Assembly (NCBI GenBank): GCA_021774255.1
Contig: JAJFJF010000027.1
Span: 1 to 58,342, forward strand
Direction: 5' to 3'
Origin: Gammaproteobacteria bacterium
GTDB lineage: Bacteria; Pseudomonadota; Gammaproteobacteria; JAJFJF01
DNA length: 58,342 nt
The notes beneath the pieces were generated by a model. That model made no database searches. It saw only the letters and a list, made by a program, of their open reading frames with translations, and was not told the origin of the DNA. Positions 29,315 to 37,361 of this stretch are shown here, piece after piece; within the stretch, counting starts at the first letter, position 1; the number at the start of each line of letters is the position of its first letter. A program made the position numbers and the translations under genes.

Positions 29315-29530
29315 ATGTTAGAACTCGACAATATTGCATTGTTAGATCAATGCTGGGTGCAAGGATGTATCGCAGGTCTGGACGATCTTGATGAAGTCGC
29401 AAACCCTTACCCCTATGGTACGAAAGAGTCTCAGTATTGGAACGACGGCTGGTGGACTGTTAGCTTTGATTTAGCAGCTGACATTGAAGATGCTGCTGAA
29501 GAAGACGATCTTCCAATAGTGAAGCATTAA
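29315..29530 (+). CDS. small Rmf-like protein
   Basis: A 71-residue acidic protein. The pattern G-C-I-A-G, N-P-Y-P-Y-G, then YWNDGWW matches the ribosome modulation factor family layout (G-x2-AG, CPY, W-x2-GW). Rmf dimerises 70S ribosomes in stationary phase, but this protein is acidic rather than basic, so ribosome binding is doubtful. AAAGGAGA precedes ATG 29315. It is convergent with tusE. Confidence 0.6.
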   Translation: MLELDNIALLDQCWVQGCIAGLDDLDEVANPYPYGTKESQYWNDGWWTVSFDLAADIEDAAEEDDLPIVKH

Positions 29531-29552
29531 GCAAGCGTTAAACACAAACGTG

Positions 29553-29882
29553 CTAAATACAGTGCTTTGGTTTAGGTAAGCCAGCGTATTTGCTGGCTTG
29601 CTTCGCAGGGCCATCTGGAAATAGCTGATACAAAAAAGCGCTGCCTGTTTTTTCGGGCGGAAAGTGCGCTTGCATGGCTTTGACAAGCACACGCATGGGT
29701 GGTGTGTGCTGGTGTGCCTGATAAAAATTGCGCAGCACGTGGATCACTTGCCAGTGATCATCCGTGAGTGTGATGCCATCGATGCTGGCTAATGTATTAG
29801 CCAGTGCTTCATTCCAATCTGCTAGATGGCAGAGATAGCCCTCGTTATCGACTTTTATTTCTTGCGTGTCATGCATCATCAT
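29553..29882 (-). CDS. tusE: sulfurtransferase TusE (DsrC family)
   Basis: Last acceptor of the Tus persulfide relay that passes sulfur to MnmA for 2-thiouridine in tRNA. About 109 residues with the DsrC family core EGYLCHLADWNEALANTLA and the essential penultimate Cys (KHCI). It starts at ATG 29882 overlapping the tusB stop; the earlier TTG and GTG are less likely. In E. coli tusE is separate from tusBCD; here it ends the same operon. Confidence 0.9.
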   Translation of the reverse strand: MMMHDTQEIKVDNEGYLCHLADWNEALANTLASIDGITLTDDHWQVIHVLRNFYQAHQHTPPMRVLVKAMQAHFPPEKTGSAFLYQLFPDGPAKQASKYAGLPKPKHCI

Positions 29883-30160
29883 CACCAAGATTGAATAGGG
29901 TGGTGTTGTTCGGTGAGTGCAACAAACCCTGCAAAATTAATTGCTGTGATCCCTTCCAATCGTGAGCTTTCTAAACCACGCAGTGCTAAGTCTGGTACCA
30001 GCACACAGACGTGACAGTGCGTCGCTTCCCATAAACAACGATCAGTGGCCGCAAGTACCGCATCTTCAGTCAATAAAATCATGTCGTCAGCACCGACAAC
30101 CCGCAAACAACTTGCTAAGCTGTCGTTAGAGTAGGGTGATTGCGTCAGAATATGCAGCAT
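29882..30160 (-). CDS. tusB: sulfurtransferase complex subunit TusB
   Basis: A 92-residue DsrH-type subunit of the TusBCD heterohexamer. MLHILTQSPYSNDSLASCLRVVGADDMILLTEDAV is the family N-terminus. It overlaps tusE and lies 2 bp after tusC. The sulfur-carrying Cys is in TusD; TusB is structural. Confidence 0.9.
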   Translation of the reverse strand: MLHILTQSPYSNDSLASCLRVVGADDMILLTEDAVLAATDRCLWEATHCHVCVLVPDLALRGLESSRLEGITAINFAGFVALTEQHHPIQSW

Positions 30161-30162
30161 GA

Positions 30163-30522
30163 TTATAAAATAATATCTTGTTCTGATAATAAAGCGTTTA
30201 GCGTGCTCGGCTCAACTGCTTTAGCGGATGTCACGAGGTCGGTTTGTGTCAACCCGCGTTGCATAAGTGAATGCAGATCCACATAAAGTTGCTCAATATC
30301 GTATAGTGCTAAACTGCTTATCAAGGCAGCAAAGGTTTTTTGCCCAGCGCTACCTTGCTGATCTTTTTTGAGCCAATAAACAGCATCGTCCATAAAAACT
30401 AAACTCACATCATGAGCAAAGGCGCTGCTGGCAAGCGCCGCATCAAGTGCTTCAAGTGGGCTGCTTGTGCCATAAGGTGCTTGGCGATACACGATTGCGA
30501 TTTTTTTGGCAGGTGCGTTCAT
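30163..30522 (-). CDS. tusC: sulfurtransferase complex subunit TusC
   Basis: A 119-residue DsrF-type subunit: KKIAIVYRQAPYGTSSPLEALDAALASSAF, LALYDIEQLYVD. ATG 30522 is preferred; a TTG at 30537 would add five residues and overlap tusD. It lies between tusD and tusB. Confidence 0.9.
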   Translation of the reverse strand: MNAPAKKIAIVYRQAPYGTSSPLEALDAALASSAFAHDVSLVFMDDAVYWLKKDQQGSAGQKTFAALISSLALYDIEQLYVDLHSLMQRGLTQTDLVTSAKAVEPSTLNALLSEQDIIL

Positions 30523-30529
30523 GATGGCA

Positions 30530-30919
30530 TTATCCAAACGTTATCACCCGATCGGAATGACTGATGGCCGCAAACAATTGCGCGAGACCGCTGATACGGT
30601 ACTTATTAACTTTCTCCCTCTCCCCTCTAAGGAGGGGTGAGGGGTTATTTTCTTTAGATATCACTCCTCGCCGCAACGCAGACGCACTGCAAATATCCAA
30701 TGGAAATTGATGCGCATTCGCAAGCTGCAACCAAGCCTTCTGAAGATTCAATTCATCCTGTGGCAGTTTTGTGGAGTCGCAATGAATCAGTACACCGTCT
30801 CGCTGAAAAAACACACACTCTAGTTGGTGATTTTTAGCGAGTAGGGCAGTTGCGAATTGGTAGGCAGTATGAGGCGCCTCGCGAGGAGGCGCCTGATTAA
30901 TGATGAGGGTAAAACGCAA
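30530..30919 (-). CDS. tusD: sulfurtransferase complex subunit TusD, with a repeat embedded in its coding sequence
   Basis: A 129-residue DsrE-type subunit that accepts sulfur on its Cys (PLDICSASALRRGV, comparable to the E. coli active site). After LRRGV the protein reads ISKENNPSPLLRGEREKVNKY, which is encoded by a copy of the dispersed CCCTCTCCCC repeat, before returning to the family sequence SGLAQL. The variable loop there tolerates it and the length is near normal (E. coli 128). The start is TTG 30919, directly after the yccA stop. Confidence 0.87.
   Translation of the reverse strand: MRFTLIINQAPPREAPHTAYQFATALLAKNHQLECVFFQRDGVLIHCDSTKLPQDELNLQKAWLQLANAHQFPLDICSASALRRGVISKENNPSPLLRGEREKVNKYRISGLAQLFAAISHSDRVITFG
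30611..30647. repeat. dispersed CCCTCTCCCC / GGGGTGAGGGG repeat, copy 2, inside tusD
   Basis: It matches the arms of the copy at 9103-9147 but lacks about ten central bases. It is read in frame by tusD. Confidence 0.75.
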
Positions 30920-31600
30920 TTAGTCTCGGCCAGTAAATGCACTGAGCAAATGCAATAAGCTCAGGAAAATATTATAGAGTGACACGTAAAGCGTGACAGT
31001 GGCCATGATGTAGTTGGTTTCGCCGCCGTTTATGATTTCGCTGGTTTGGTACAAAATTAAGCCAGAACACAGCAAGACAAACATCGCAGAGACTGCGAGG
31101 CTCAAGCCAGGAATGCTAAAGAAAATAGCGCCGAGGCCCGCCAAAAAGGCGACCAAAATACCCGCAAACAAGAAGCCGCCCATAAAGCTAAAGCTTTTAC
31201 GGGTGGTGACAGCGTAGGCGGAAATGGCAAAGAAAATTAAGCCCGTGGAGCCAAGCGACATCATCACAAGCTCACTGCCATTTTGCAGGGTATTGATGTA
31301 GAAATTCAGAATAGGGCCCAAGGTGTAGCCTAAGAAGCCGGTGAGGGCAAAGACAGACACTAATCCCCAAACGCTATTGCGCAATTTAGCGGTGACGAAT
31401 AACAAGGCAAAATAGACCAACAAGCCAAACAGACCGATAGGCGGTGCTTGTGTCATCATCGCAACGCCTGCTGTTAAGGCACTGAATAATAAGGTAAAAG
31501 CGAGCAGGGTGTAGGTGTTACGTAAAACCTTGTTGGTGACAAGAACCGACTCACCGTCGCGTGCGGTGCGAGTAATATGGCGATTTTGAAGTGTTGACAT
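30920..31600 (-). CDS. yccA: Bax inhibitor-1 / YccA family membrane protein
   Basis: A 226-residue inner-membrane protein with about seven hydrophobic segments (LLAFTLLFSALTAGVAMM, IGLFGLLVYFALLFVTA and so on) and the BI-1 C-terminal pattern with conserved Asp. In E. coli YccA modulates the FtsH protease. Placement next to the tus genes matches other gammaproteobacteria (yccA beside tusE). It heads the minus-strand operon yccA-tusD-tusC-tusB-tusE. Confidence 0.92.
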   Translation of the reverse strand: MSTLQNRHITRTARDGESVLVTNKVLRNTYTLLAFTLLFSALTAGVAMMTQAPPIGLFGLLVYFALLFVTAKLRNSVWGLVSVFALTGFLGYTLGPILNFYINTLQNGSELVMMSLGSTGLIFFAISAYAVTTRKSFSFMGGFLFAGILVAFLAGLGAIFFSIPGLSLAVSAMFVLLCSGLILYQTSEIINGGETNYIMATVTLYVSLYNIFLSLLHLLSAFTGRD

Positions 31601-31740
31601 GCTTGAATGCCCCTTGTTTTTAATAGAATTATGTTAAGTTATAAAGCTTGAAGTATAACACAATCGCTTGTGTTCTTCGAGTTCTCCCCTTATTGTGGAG
31701 TGACCTTAAACCCCTTAATTAACCCGTCATTACCCGCAGA

Positions 31741-32487
31741 ATGTTTCGAAAACTCGTCTTTCTTTTTTCTCTTTTGTTGTTGCTGAGCGCTTGCGCGGGG
31801 CGAGGGGATATTCAACATCCTCACGATCCGCTGGAAGTCGTCAATCGACCCATTTACCAGCTTAATAAGGGGATTTTCTGGGTACTTAACCCCATTATCA
31901 AAACATATCATTTCATAGTGCCGTTTCCTCTGCAACAAGGTTTTCGCAATATTTTTCAGAATCTAAGCGAGCCTGCCACAGTCGCGAATAATGCGCTACA
32001 GCTTAATTTTGAGTGTGCTGCAGCCAGCGGTTGGCGTTTTTTGATTAACAGCACCGTGGGCTTGTTGGGGATGGTTGACGTGGCCCAGCACGTGGGCTTG
32101 CCTTATCGGCGCCGCAATTTTGGGTCTACTTTGGTGGAGTGGGGATATGAAGAGTCTACCTACTTAGTCCTGCCCTTTTTGGGACCCAGTACTTTTCGAG
32201 ATATGTTGGCCATGGCCATGTTGGTGGACTACTACACCAGCCCGTACCCGTATATTGAGCCTGATAGCCTAGATGATGCTTTGAAGTATGGTCGTATTGC
32301 ACTGGGCGTGATGAGTGCTTCAGTGTATTTTAAGCAGGCTGCAAAGATGGCTCCAGAGGATGAATATGCAGCCGTGCGAGCGTTTTACTTGAACCGAGTT
32401 CAAAAACTCGAATCAGATGAATATCGGTGTTTGAGTGGTCCTTCAGAAGGAAAGCCAAGCCCGATTATACGATTCAGTGATTTTTAG
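31741..32487 (+). CDS. mlaA: MlaA (VacJ) phospholipid-transport lipoprotein
   Basis: Outer-membrane lipoprotein that removes mislocalised phospholipids as part of the Mla pathway. A signal peptide with lipobox LLSAC (Cys18) is followed by the MlaA domain: DPLEVVNRPIYQLNKGIFWVLNP, GGxx-like RFLINSTVGLLGMVDVA, and YLVLPFLGPSTFRD. The 248 residues are typical. The other mla genes are not in the window. Start ATG 31741 has only a weak ribosome site. Confidence 0.93.
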   Translation: MFRKLVFLFSLLLLLSACAGRGDIQHPHDPLEVVNRPIYQLNKGIFWVLNPIIKTYHFIVPFPLQQGFRNIFQNLSEPATVANNALQLNFECAAASGWRFLINSTVGLLGMVDVAQHVGLPYRRRNFGSTLVEWGYEESTYLVLPFLGPSTFRDMLAMAMLVDYYTSPYPYIEPDSLDDALKYGRIALGVMSASVYFKQAAKMAPEDEYAAVRAFYLNRVQKLESDEYRCLSGPSEGKPSPIIRFSDF

Positions 32488-32554
32488 GGTTTTGAGTAGC
32501 CTCGACACGGTTCTGCACATTGGCAGGTTTTGGCGGCTATGGTAAAGTGCCTGC

Positions 32555-32599
32555 CGGCATGGATGCCAGAGATAATGTATTGGAGAGGTGGCTGAGTGG
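32555..32599 (+). repeat. 45-bp direct repeat, upstream copy, containing a 5' tRNA-Ser fragment
   Basis: Identical to 32697-32741. It contains the GGCATGGATGCC palindrome, the GATAAT box and the first 18 bases of tRNA-Ser (32582-32599). It is therefore a duplicated promoter plus truncated tRNA 5' end. Confidence 0.85.
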
Positions 32600-32696
32600 G
32601 TGAGCGCAGACCGAAGTGCCAGTGGCACTTCGCAGCTGAAGCGAACGCCCGGCATGGATGCCGAGGCCGGGGTGATCTGCTACCGGCAAGAAGTTG
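32600..32696. repeat. 97-bp palindromic module between the 45-bp direct repeats
   Basis: Begins with a near-perfect palindrome CGAAGTGCCA-G-TGGCACTTCG (32612-32632), followed by GC-rich sequence holding another GGCATGGATGCC (32651-32662). Its layout (palindrome head, GC-rich tail) resembles the modules after the tRNA. Confidence 0.7.
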
Positions 32697-32723
32697 CGGC
32701 ATGGATGCCAGAGATAATGTATT

Positions 32724-32811
32724 GGAGAGGTGGCTGAGTGGTCGAAAGCGGCGGTCTTGAAAACCGTTGAGGGGAAACCCTCCCAGGGTTCGAATCCCTG
32801 CCTCTCCGCCA
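32724..32811 (+). tRNA. tRNA-Ser (anticodon TGA)
   Basis: Acceptor stem GGAGAGG / CCTCTCC, D-arm TGGCTGAGTGGTC, anticodon TGA at 32758-32760, a long variable arm (GAGGGGAAACCCTC), T-arm GGTTCGAATCC and encoded CCA. The 88-nt length fits class II tRNA-Ser. Confidence 0.97.
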
Positions 32812-32853
32812 AATTTATAGAGAAGTAAAAAAGAACTGAGTAAGGGTTCGACC

Positions 32854-33065
32854 AAATCGCAGGACAGCGATTTGGGTCGGCGCAGCCGCCCCGAAGGGCC
32901 GTAGGGCAGGAGCCCGGAGGCAAAAAACTGCAGGATAGCAGTTTTTGTCGGCGCAAGCCGCCCCGAAGGGCCGTAGGGCAGGAGCCCGGAGGCAAAAAAC
33001 TGCAGGATAGCAGTTTTTGTCGGCGCAAGCCGCCCCGAAGGGCCGTAGGGCAGGAGCCCGGAGGC
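32854..33065. repeat. three tandem palindrome-headed repeat units (68, 72, 72 bp)
   Basis: Units at 32854-32921, 32922-32993 and 32994-33065. Each begins with a hairpin (AAATCGC/GCGATTT in unit 1; AAAAACTGC/GCAGTTTTT in units 2 and 3; loops AGGACA or AGGATA) and ends with the same GC-rich tail ending GGAGGC. Both arms of the hairpin differ between unit 1 and the others yet remain complementary. Confidence 0.88.
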
Positions 33066-33127
33066 AATCCCTGCCTCTCCGCCAAATTTATAGAGAAGTA
33101 AAAAAGAACTGAGTAAGGGTTCGACCA
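33066..33127 (+). repeat. 62-bp direct repeat: copy of the tRNA-Ser 3' end and downstream spacer
   Basis: Identical to 32793-32854, so the three-unit array is flanked by a 62-bp duplication. The downstream copy ends at the first base of the presumed apt start codon. Confidence 0.88.
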
Positions 33128-33642
33128 TAGACTACCTCAAATCAAAAATCCGAGACATCCCTGATTTCCCAAAGCCGGGGATTGTGTTCAAAGATATCAC
33201 GCCGCTCTTAGCCGACCCTCACGCGTTTAAAACGGTTATCGATACTTTCACAAGCCGCTACGCCGATCAAAATATTGACGCCATCGTGGGCATTGACGCG
33301 CGCGGTTTTATTTTTGGCGGGGCACTGGCTTATCGTCTCGGTCTACCTTTCATCCCTGTGCGCAAGTTTGGCAAGCTGCCCTATAAAACACATCATGTTG
33401 AATATGACCTCGAGTACAGCACCGATAAAATAGAGTTACACATTGATGCGTTGAGCCCTAATCATTCCGTTGTCATCATTGATGACCTTTTGGCAACGGG
33501 CGGTACCGCAGCGGCAACTTGCGAACTCATCGAGAAAACAGGCGCTAGCATCGCGGAGTGCGTCTTTGTGATTGAACTGGCCTTTTTGGAGGGGCGCGAG
33601 AAGCTGAAGGGCAGGAAAGCTTTCTCTTTAGTGCAGTACTAA
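33127..33642 (+). CDS. apt: adenine phosphoribosyltransferase (start codon abnormal)
   Basis: Makes AMP from adenine and PRPP. The sequence IRDIPDFPKPGIVFKDITPLL, VVGIDARGFIFG-like VGIDARGFIF, and the PRPP motif VVIIDDLLATGGTAA are complete. The homologous N-terminus begins at ATA 33127 (then DYLKSKIRDIPDF), preceded by AAGGG at 33115-33119. The frame closes upstream at TAG 33091-33093, and no ATG, GTG or TTG exists before GTG 33184, which encodes a residue inside the conserved IVFKD. So translation either uses ATA (or CTG 33109), or starts at 33184 and loses 19 residues. The 62-bp repeat junction falls exactly here. Confidence 0.88.
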   Translation: MDYLKSKIRDIPDFPKPGIVFKDITPLLADPHAFKTVIDTFTSRYADQNIDAIVGIDARGFIFGGALAYRLGLPFIPVRKFGKLPYKTHHVEYDLEYSTDKIELHIDALSPNHSVVIIDDLLATGGTAAATCELIEKTGASIAECVFVIELAFLEGREKLKGRKAFSLVQY

Positions 33643-34069
33643 TGACGGTACTAGAAGCAAGTTATTTTGTTAACTTTTTATCTGCCTATTTTTACATCTA
33701 CCTGCTCGTACCTAGGGAAAGTCCCGGCCCCCATTTTTCTGGCTTTTTTTAACATAATATTGACGGGGTGGACTTTTCCTAAAGGAAGAATGAGGTTAAG
33801 CTATAAATAAAGATGCATTTTTAATTATTTGATTTTAATGTGTATTTTTTATTAAATAACAGCTTGGCCTGTCTGTTGACACTTGCTGTTACAGGTAAGC
33901 CACTCTCTCCGGTATGTCACCAGGAAATCCCTAGCAGTTTGCCAGTACCAACTTCGCACAATCCCTAATTTTAGTATATACTTACCTCCCTAAAGCTCGG
34001 CTGATTGTTGCCTCTGGCCAAGTAAGTTAGAGGTAGTAATTTTAGAGTAACGCATCCTCAGGAGGGATT
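33643..34069. other. intergenic region upstream of the GacA-type regulator
   Basis: 427 bp without a gene. TTGACA at about 33877 lacks a matching -10 box; TATATA near 33976 may serve as a -10 element. CTTACCTCCC at about 33982-33991 matches only the first half of the bipartite motif. Nothing else is evident. Confidence 0.4.
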
Positions 34070-34750
34070 GTGGCCACGCCAAAAATCAAGGTGCTTATTG
34101 TAGACGACCACCGTATCGTGAGAATTGGGCTGAAAAGTCTGTTGGAAGATCACGATATTATTAATGTTGTTGGCGAAGCTAGCGATGGCGAAGAAGCTAT
34201 CCGCATCGCGCGCGACCAAAAGCCTCACGTTGTACTGATGGACGTGAAAATGCCTGGTATTGGTGGTTTAGAAGCGACGCGTCGCTTGCTGCACATCGAT
34301 CCTGACGTCAAAGTCATTGCGGTGACGGTCTATGGTGAAGAGCCATTTCCTTCCCGCCTTTTACAAGCCGGTGCCGCCGGTTACCTCACCAAAGAAGCCG
34401 ATTTAGAAGAAGTGGTGCAAGCCATTCGCAAAGTGCACGCGGGTCAGCGTTACATTAGTCCCGAAATTGCACAGCAATTGGCGCTCAAAAATTTAACGTC
34501 AGATGGTGATCCTTCGCCTGTTAAGCAGCTCTCAGAACGAGAACTGCAAGTCATGCTCATGATCACGCAAGGGCAAAAAGTACAAGCTATTTCCGATAAG
34601 TTGCACTTAAGCCCCAAAACAGTGAACAGCTATCGCTATCGCTTGTTTGATAAGCTACAAGTCAGCACCGATGTCGAGTTGACCCATTTGGCGCTTCGCC
34701 ATGGCATGCTTGATTCTCAGGAAATTAACCCAGATTTGCCTTCCAGTTAA
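34070..34750 (+). CDS. uvrY: GacA/UvrY/LetA-family response regulator
   Basis: NarL-type response regulator of 226 residues. The receiver domain has Asp12, Asp13 and phospho-acceptor Asp58 (VVLMDVKMPG); the C-terminal LuxR HTH is LSERELQVMLMITQGQKVQAISDKLHLSPKTVNSYRYRLF (long helix 155-205). With the BarA/LetS-type kinase this family drives small RNAs that titrate CsrA and control lifestyle switching. GTG 34070 follows AGGAGGGA. Position before uvrC is the conserved gammaproteobacterial arrangement. Confidence 0.94.
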   Translation: MATPKIKVLIVDDHRIVRIGLKSLLEDHDIINVVGEASDGEEAIRIARDQKPHVVLMDVKMPGIGGLEATRRLLHIDPDVKVIAVTVYGEEPFPSRLLQAGAAGYLTKEADLEEVVQAIRKVHAGQRYISPEIAQQLALKNLTSDGDPSPVKQLSERELQVMLMITQGQKVQAISDKLHLSPKTVNSYRYRLFDKLQVSTDVELTHLALRHGMLDSQEINPDLPSS

Positions 34751-34774
34751 GCCTGCACGGCCATTTGCGCATGG

Positions 34775-36634
34775 ATGTGCCCCCGCATGCCTTCAACACC
34801 CCCTAAACCGACGACCGCTTTTGAGGCAAGTCGCTATTTAGCGAACGCGCCTGAGCGTCCTGGCATCTATCAGATGCTGGATGACAAGGGCGATACGCTC
34901 TATGTGGGTAAAGCAAAAAACATCAAAAAGCGTGTCAGCAGCTATTTTAGTGGCCGGGCAAAAGATGCCAAGACCATGGCCTTGGTTGAGAAAATTAACG
35001 ATCTTTCGTTTACCGTCACGCGTACTGAAAACGAGGCATTGTTACTTGAAAACAACTTAATTAAGCAGCTGAAACCTCGTTATAACGTCTTGTTGCGGGA
35101 TGATAAAAGTTACCCGTACATTTTTTTATCCGCGCACAAAAATTACCCGCGCCTCGCGTTTCATCGTGGCCCGCAACGGGCGCCTGGACGTTATTTTGGG
35201 CCTTATCCGAGCTCTTCTGCGGTACGCGACAACCTACAACTGCTGCAAAAATTATTTCGTTTGCGCCAATGCGAAGACACGTTTTTTCGCAGTCGCACGC
35301 GCCCTTGTTTGCAGTACCAAATAAAACGTTGCACGGCGCCGTGTGTGGAGTTCATTAGCCCACGAGACTATCGACCTGATGTGCGCCACACCACTTTATT
35401 TTTAGAAGGCAAAGATCAACAAGTGATCGACGAAGTGGTGGCGCGCATGGAAAAAGCCGCTGACAAGCAAGATTATGAATTGGCCGCGCGCTATCGCGAT
35501 CAAATCCAAAGCATACGCAAACTAGAATCTAAGCAACCTTTTCATCAGCAAGTAGGTGATGTGGATGTATTAGCACTGGCGATACAAGCGGGTGCAGTGT
35601 GCGTGCAAATTTTAACGGTGCGTGGCGGGCATTTATTGGGTAATAAATGTTTTTATCCCAAAAACACTGCCGGCGCGAGTGAAGCGGAGATCATGGCGGC
35701 GTTTATTACCCAGTTTTATTTAAGCGAAGGGCAAACGCCCAAAATTCCTGCGCGCCTGATCATCAGCCATTTGCCAAGTGATCACGCTTGGCTCAAAGAG
35801 GCGTTATCTAAAGTGCGTGGCAAGGGGGTGGCGTTAGCTCACCAGCCGCGTGGCGAACGCCTGAAATGGCTGAAGATGGCGCAAGAAAATGCGAAGTTCG
35901 GTTTGGCGCATCACTTGGCAGGCAAGCATACGGTTTACCAGCGTCTTGAAGCGTTGCAAGACGCCTTATCGCTCGAGGCATTGCCTGATCGCATGGAGTG
36001 TTTTGATATCAGTCATACCATGGGCGAGGCGACAGTGGCTTCTTGTGTGGTGTTTAATCAAGAGGGGCCTTTAAAAAGCGATTATCGCCGTTTTAATATC
36101 ACCGACATTACGCCGGGTGATGATTATGCTGCGATGAAGCAAGCGCTTACGCGCCGTTATACACGTGTGAAAGAAAGTGGGGGGGCGTTGCCTGATATTC
36201 TGTTTATTGATGGCGGCAAAGGGCAGTTGTCTCAAGCAGAAGCCGTGCTGGAAGAGCTACAATTTACCGATGTCATGTTGATCGGCATTGCAAAAGGGGA
36301 AGGGCGCAAGCCCGGCAAAGAAACGCTGTTCGTGAGCGGGAATAAAAAACCGCTGCATCTGCCGGCTACCTCGGCGGCCTTGCATTTGGTGCAACAGATC
36401 CGCGATGAAGCGCATCGCTTTGCGTTAATGGGGCATCGTGCGCGCCGTGCTAAGCAGCGTACCCGTTCGCCGCTTGAAGATATTGAGGGCGTCGGTGCCA
36501 AGCGTCGTCGCGAGCTGCTGCGTCAGCTGGGCGGCTGGCAAGGTGTTGCGCGTGCCAGCGTGGATGATCTTGCGAAGGTGCCAGGCGTTAGCCAAGTACT
36601 CGCTAAGCGTATTTATGATGCACTACACCATTAA
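34775..36634 (+). CDS. uvrC: excinuclease ABC subunit C
   Basis: Makes both incisions in nucleotide excision repair. The 619 residues hold the GIY-YIG domain (PERPGIYQMLDDKGDTLYVGKAKNIKKR), UVR motif (DKQDYELAARYRDQIQSIRKLE), RNase H-like domain (MECFDISHTMGEATVASCVVF, ILFIDGGKGQLSQA) and tandem HhH (LEDIEGVGAKRRRELLRQLGG). ATG 34775 or 34787 may be used. Confidence 0.96.
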   Translation: MCPRMPSTPPKPTTAFEASRYLANAPERPGIYQMLDDKGDTLYVGKAKNIKKRVSSYFSGRAKDAKTMALVEKINDLSFTVTRTENEALLLENNLIKQLKPRYNVLLRDDKSYPYIFLSAHKNYPRLAFHRGPQRAPGRYFGPYPSSSAVRDNLQLLQKLFRLRQCEDTFFRSRTRPCLQYQIKRCTAPCVEFISPRDYRPDVRHTTLFLEGKDQQVIDEVVARMEKAADKQDYELAARYRDQIQSIRKLESKQPFHQQVGDVDVLALAIQAGAVCVQILTVRGGHLLGNKCFYPKNTAGASEAEIMAAFITQFYLSEGQTPKIPARLIISHLPSDHAWLKEALSKVRGKGVALAHQPRGERLKWLKMAQENAKFGLAHHLAGKHTVYQRLEALQDALSLEALPDRMECFDISHTMGEATVASCVVFNQEGPLKSDYRRFNITDITPGDDYAAMKQALTRRYTRVKESGGALPDILFIDGGKGQLSQAEAVLEELQFTDVMLIGIAKGEGRKPGKETLFVSGNKKPLHLPATSAALHLVQQIRDEAHRFALMGHRARRAKQRTRSPLEDIEGVGAKRRRELLRQLGGWQGVARASVDDLAKVPGVSQVLAKRIYDALHH

Positions 36635-36663
36635 AGAAACAAATATGTTAATCTACACCCATT

Positions 36664-37227
36664 ATGAGAACGACGCTTAATTTACCCACCATTTTGACGC
36701 TGCTACGGATTTTTTTGATCCCCGTTTTTATCGTTGTTTTTTACCTGCCCTTTCACTGGAGCTATGCTGCGTCGGCAGTGATCTTCGCCATTGCGGGTAT
36801 CACAGATTGGCTAGATGGCTATTTGGCGCGTAAATGGAATCAAACCTCAACGTTTGGTGCGTTTCTTGACCCGGTGGCAGATAAGTTAATTGTGGTGGTG
36901 GCCTTGCTGCTACTGGTCGGTGAGCACGGTACTGCCTTTTTGGCTGTGCCAGCCGCCGTGATTGTTTGCCGTGAAATCACGGTATCCGCTTTGCGGGAAT
37001 GGATGGCCGAGATTGGCAAAACAACCAAGCTTGCTGTCTCCATGATGGGGAAATTTAAAACCGGCGCCCAAATGGGGGCTATCTTCCTATTGTTAACGCA
37101 AGCCCCCAGCTGGAATGGGGTGGTTATCTTCGGTTATGTATTGATGTACCTCGCTGCAGTGCTCACATTGTGGTCAATGATACTCTATTTGAAGATAGCT
37201 TGGCCGCATTTACTGCAGCGTCATTAA
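36664..37227 (+). CDS. pgsA: CDP-diacylglycerol--glycerol-3-phosphate 3-phosphatidyltransferase
   Basis: Inner-membrane enzyme of phosphatidylglycerol synthesis. The 187 residues carry the CDP-alcohol phosphotransferase motif D-G-x2-A-R-x8-G-x3-D-x3-D in TDWLDGYLARKW through FGAFLDPVADKL, plus several membrane helices. It follows uvrC and precedes the tRNA cluster as in E. coli. Confidence 0.96.
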   Translation: MRTTLNLPTILTLLRIFLIPVFIVVFYLPFHWSYAASAVIFAIAGITDWLDGYLARKWNQTSTFGAFLDPVADKLIVVVALLLLVGEHGTAFLAVPAAVIVCREITVSALREWMAEIGKTTKLAVSMMGKFKTGAQMGAIFLLLTQAPSWNGVVIFGYVLMYLAAVLTLWSMILYLKIAWPHLLQRH

Positions 37228-37235
37228 AAGCTTGC

Positions 37236-37263
37236 TTGACAGCCTTTGCCCCTAGGCTAAAAT
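37236..37263 (+). promoter_or_regulatory. promoter of the tRNA cluster
   Basis: TTGACA (37236-37241), 16-bp spacer, TAAAAT (37258-37263), 15 bp before tRNA-Gly. Confidence 0.8.
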
Positions 37264-37277
37264 GGTGCCCCTTAACT

Positions 37278-37352
37278 GCGGGAATAGCTCAGTGGTAGAG
37301 CACAACCTTGCCAAGGTTGGGGTCGCGAGTTCGAATCTCGTTTCCCGCTCCA
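37278..37352 (+). tRNA. tRNA-Gly (anticodon GCC)
   Basis: Acceptor GCGGGAA / TTCCCGC, anticodon GCC at 37310-37312, T-loop GTTCGAATC, encoded CCA. Counterpart of E. coli glyW. Confidence 0.97.
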
Positions 37353-37361
37353 GGTTTATAC

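Noticed and set aside
32854..33065. CRISPR array
   Set aside because: Only three units, no unique spacers between them, and no cas genes.
32484..33128. Long minus-strand frames across the tRNA-Ser region with repeated ASGLLPYGPSGRL
   Set aside because: They are translations of the tandem repeat units and overlap the tRNA; no start signal or family support.
33877..33991. Eighth copy of the bipartite motif before the GacA-type gene
   Set aside because: Only CTTACCTCCC matches; TGTTAC at the right spacing is missing.
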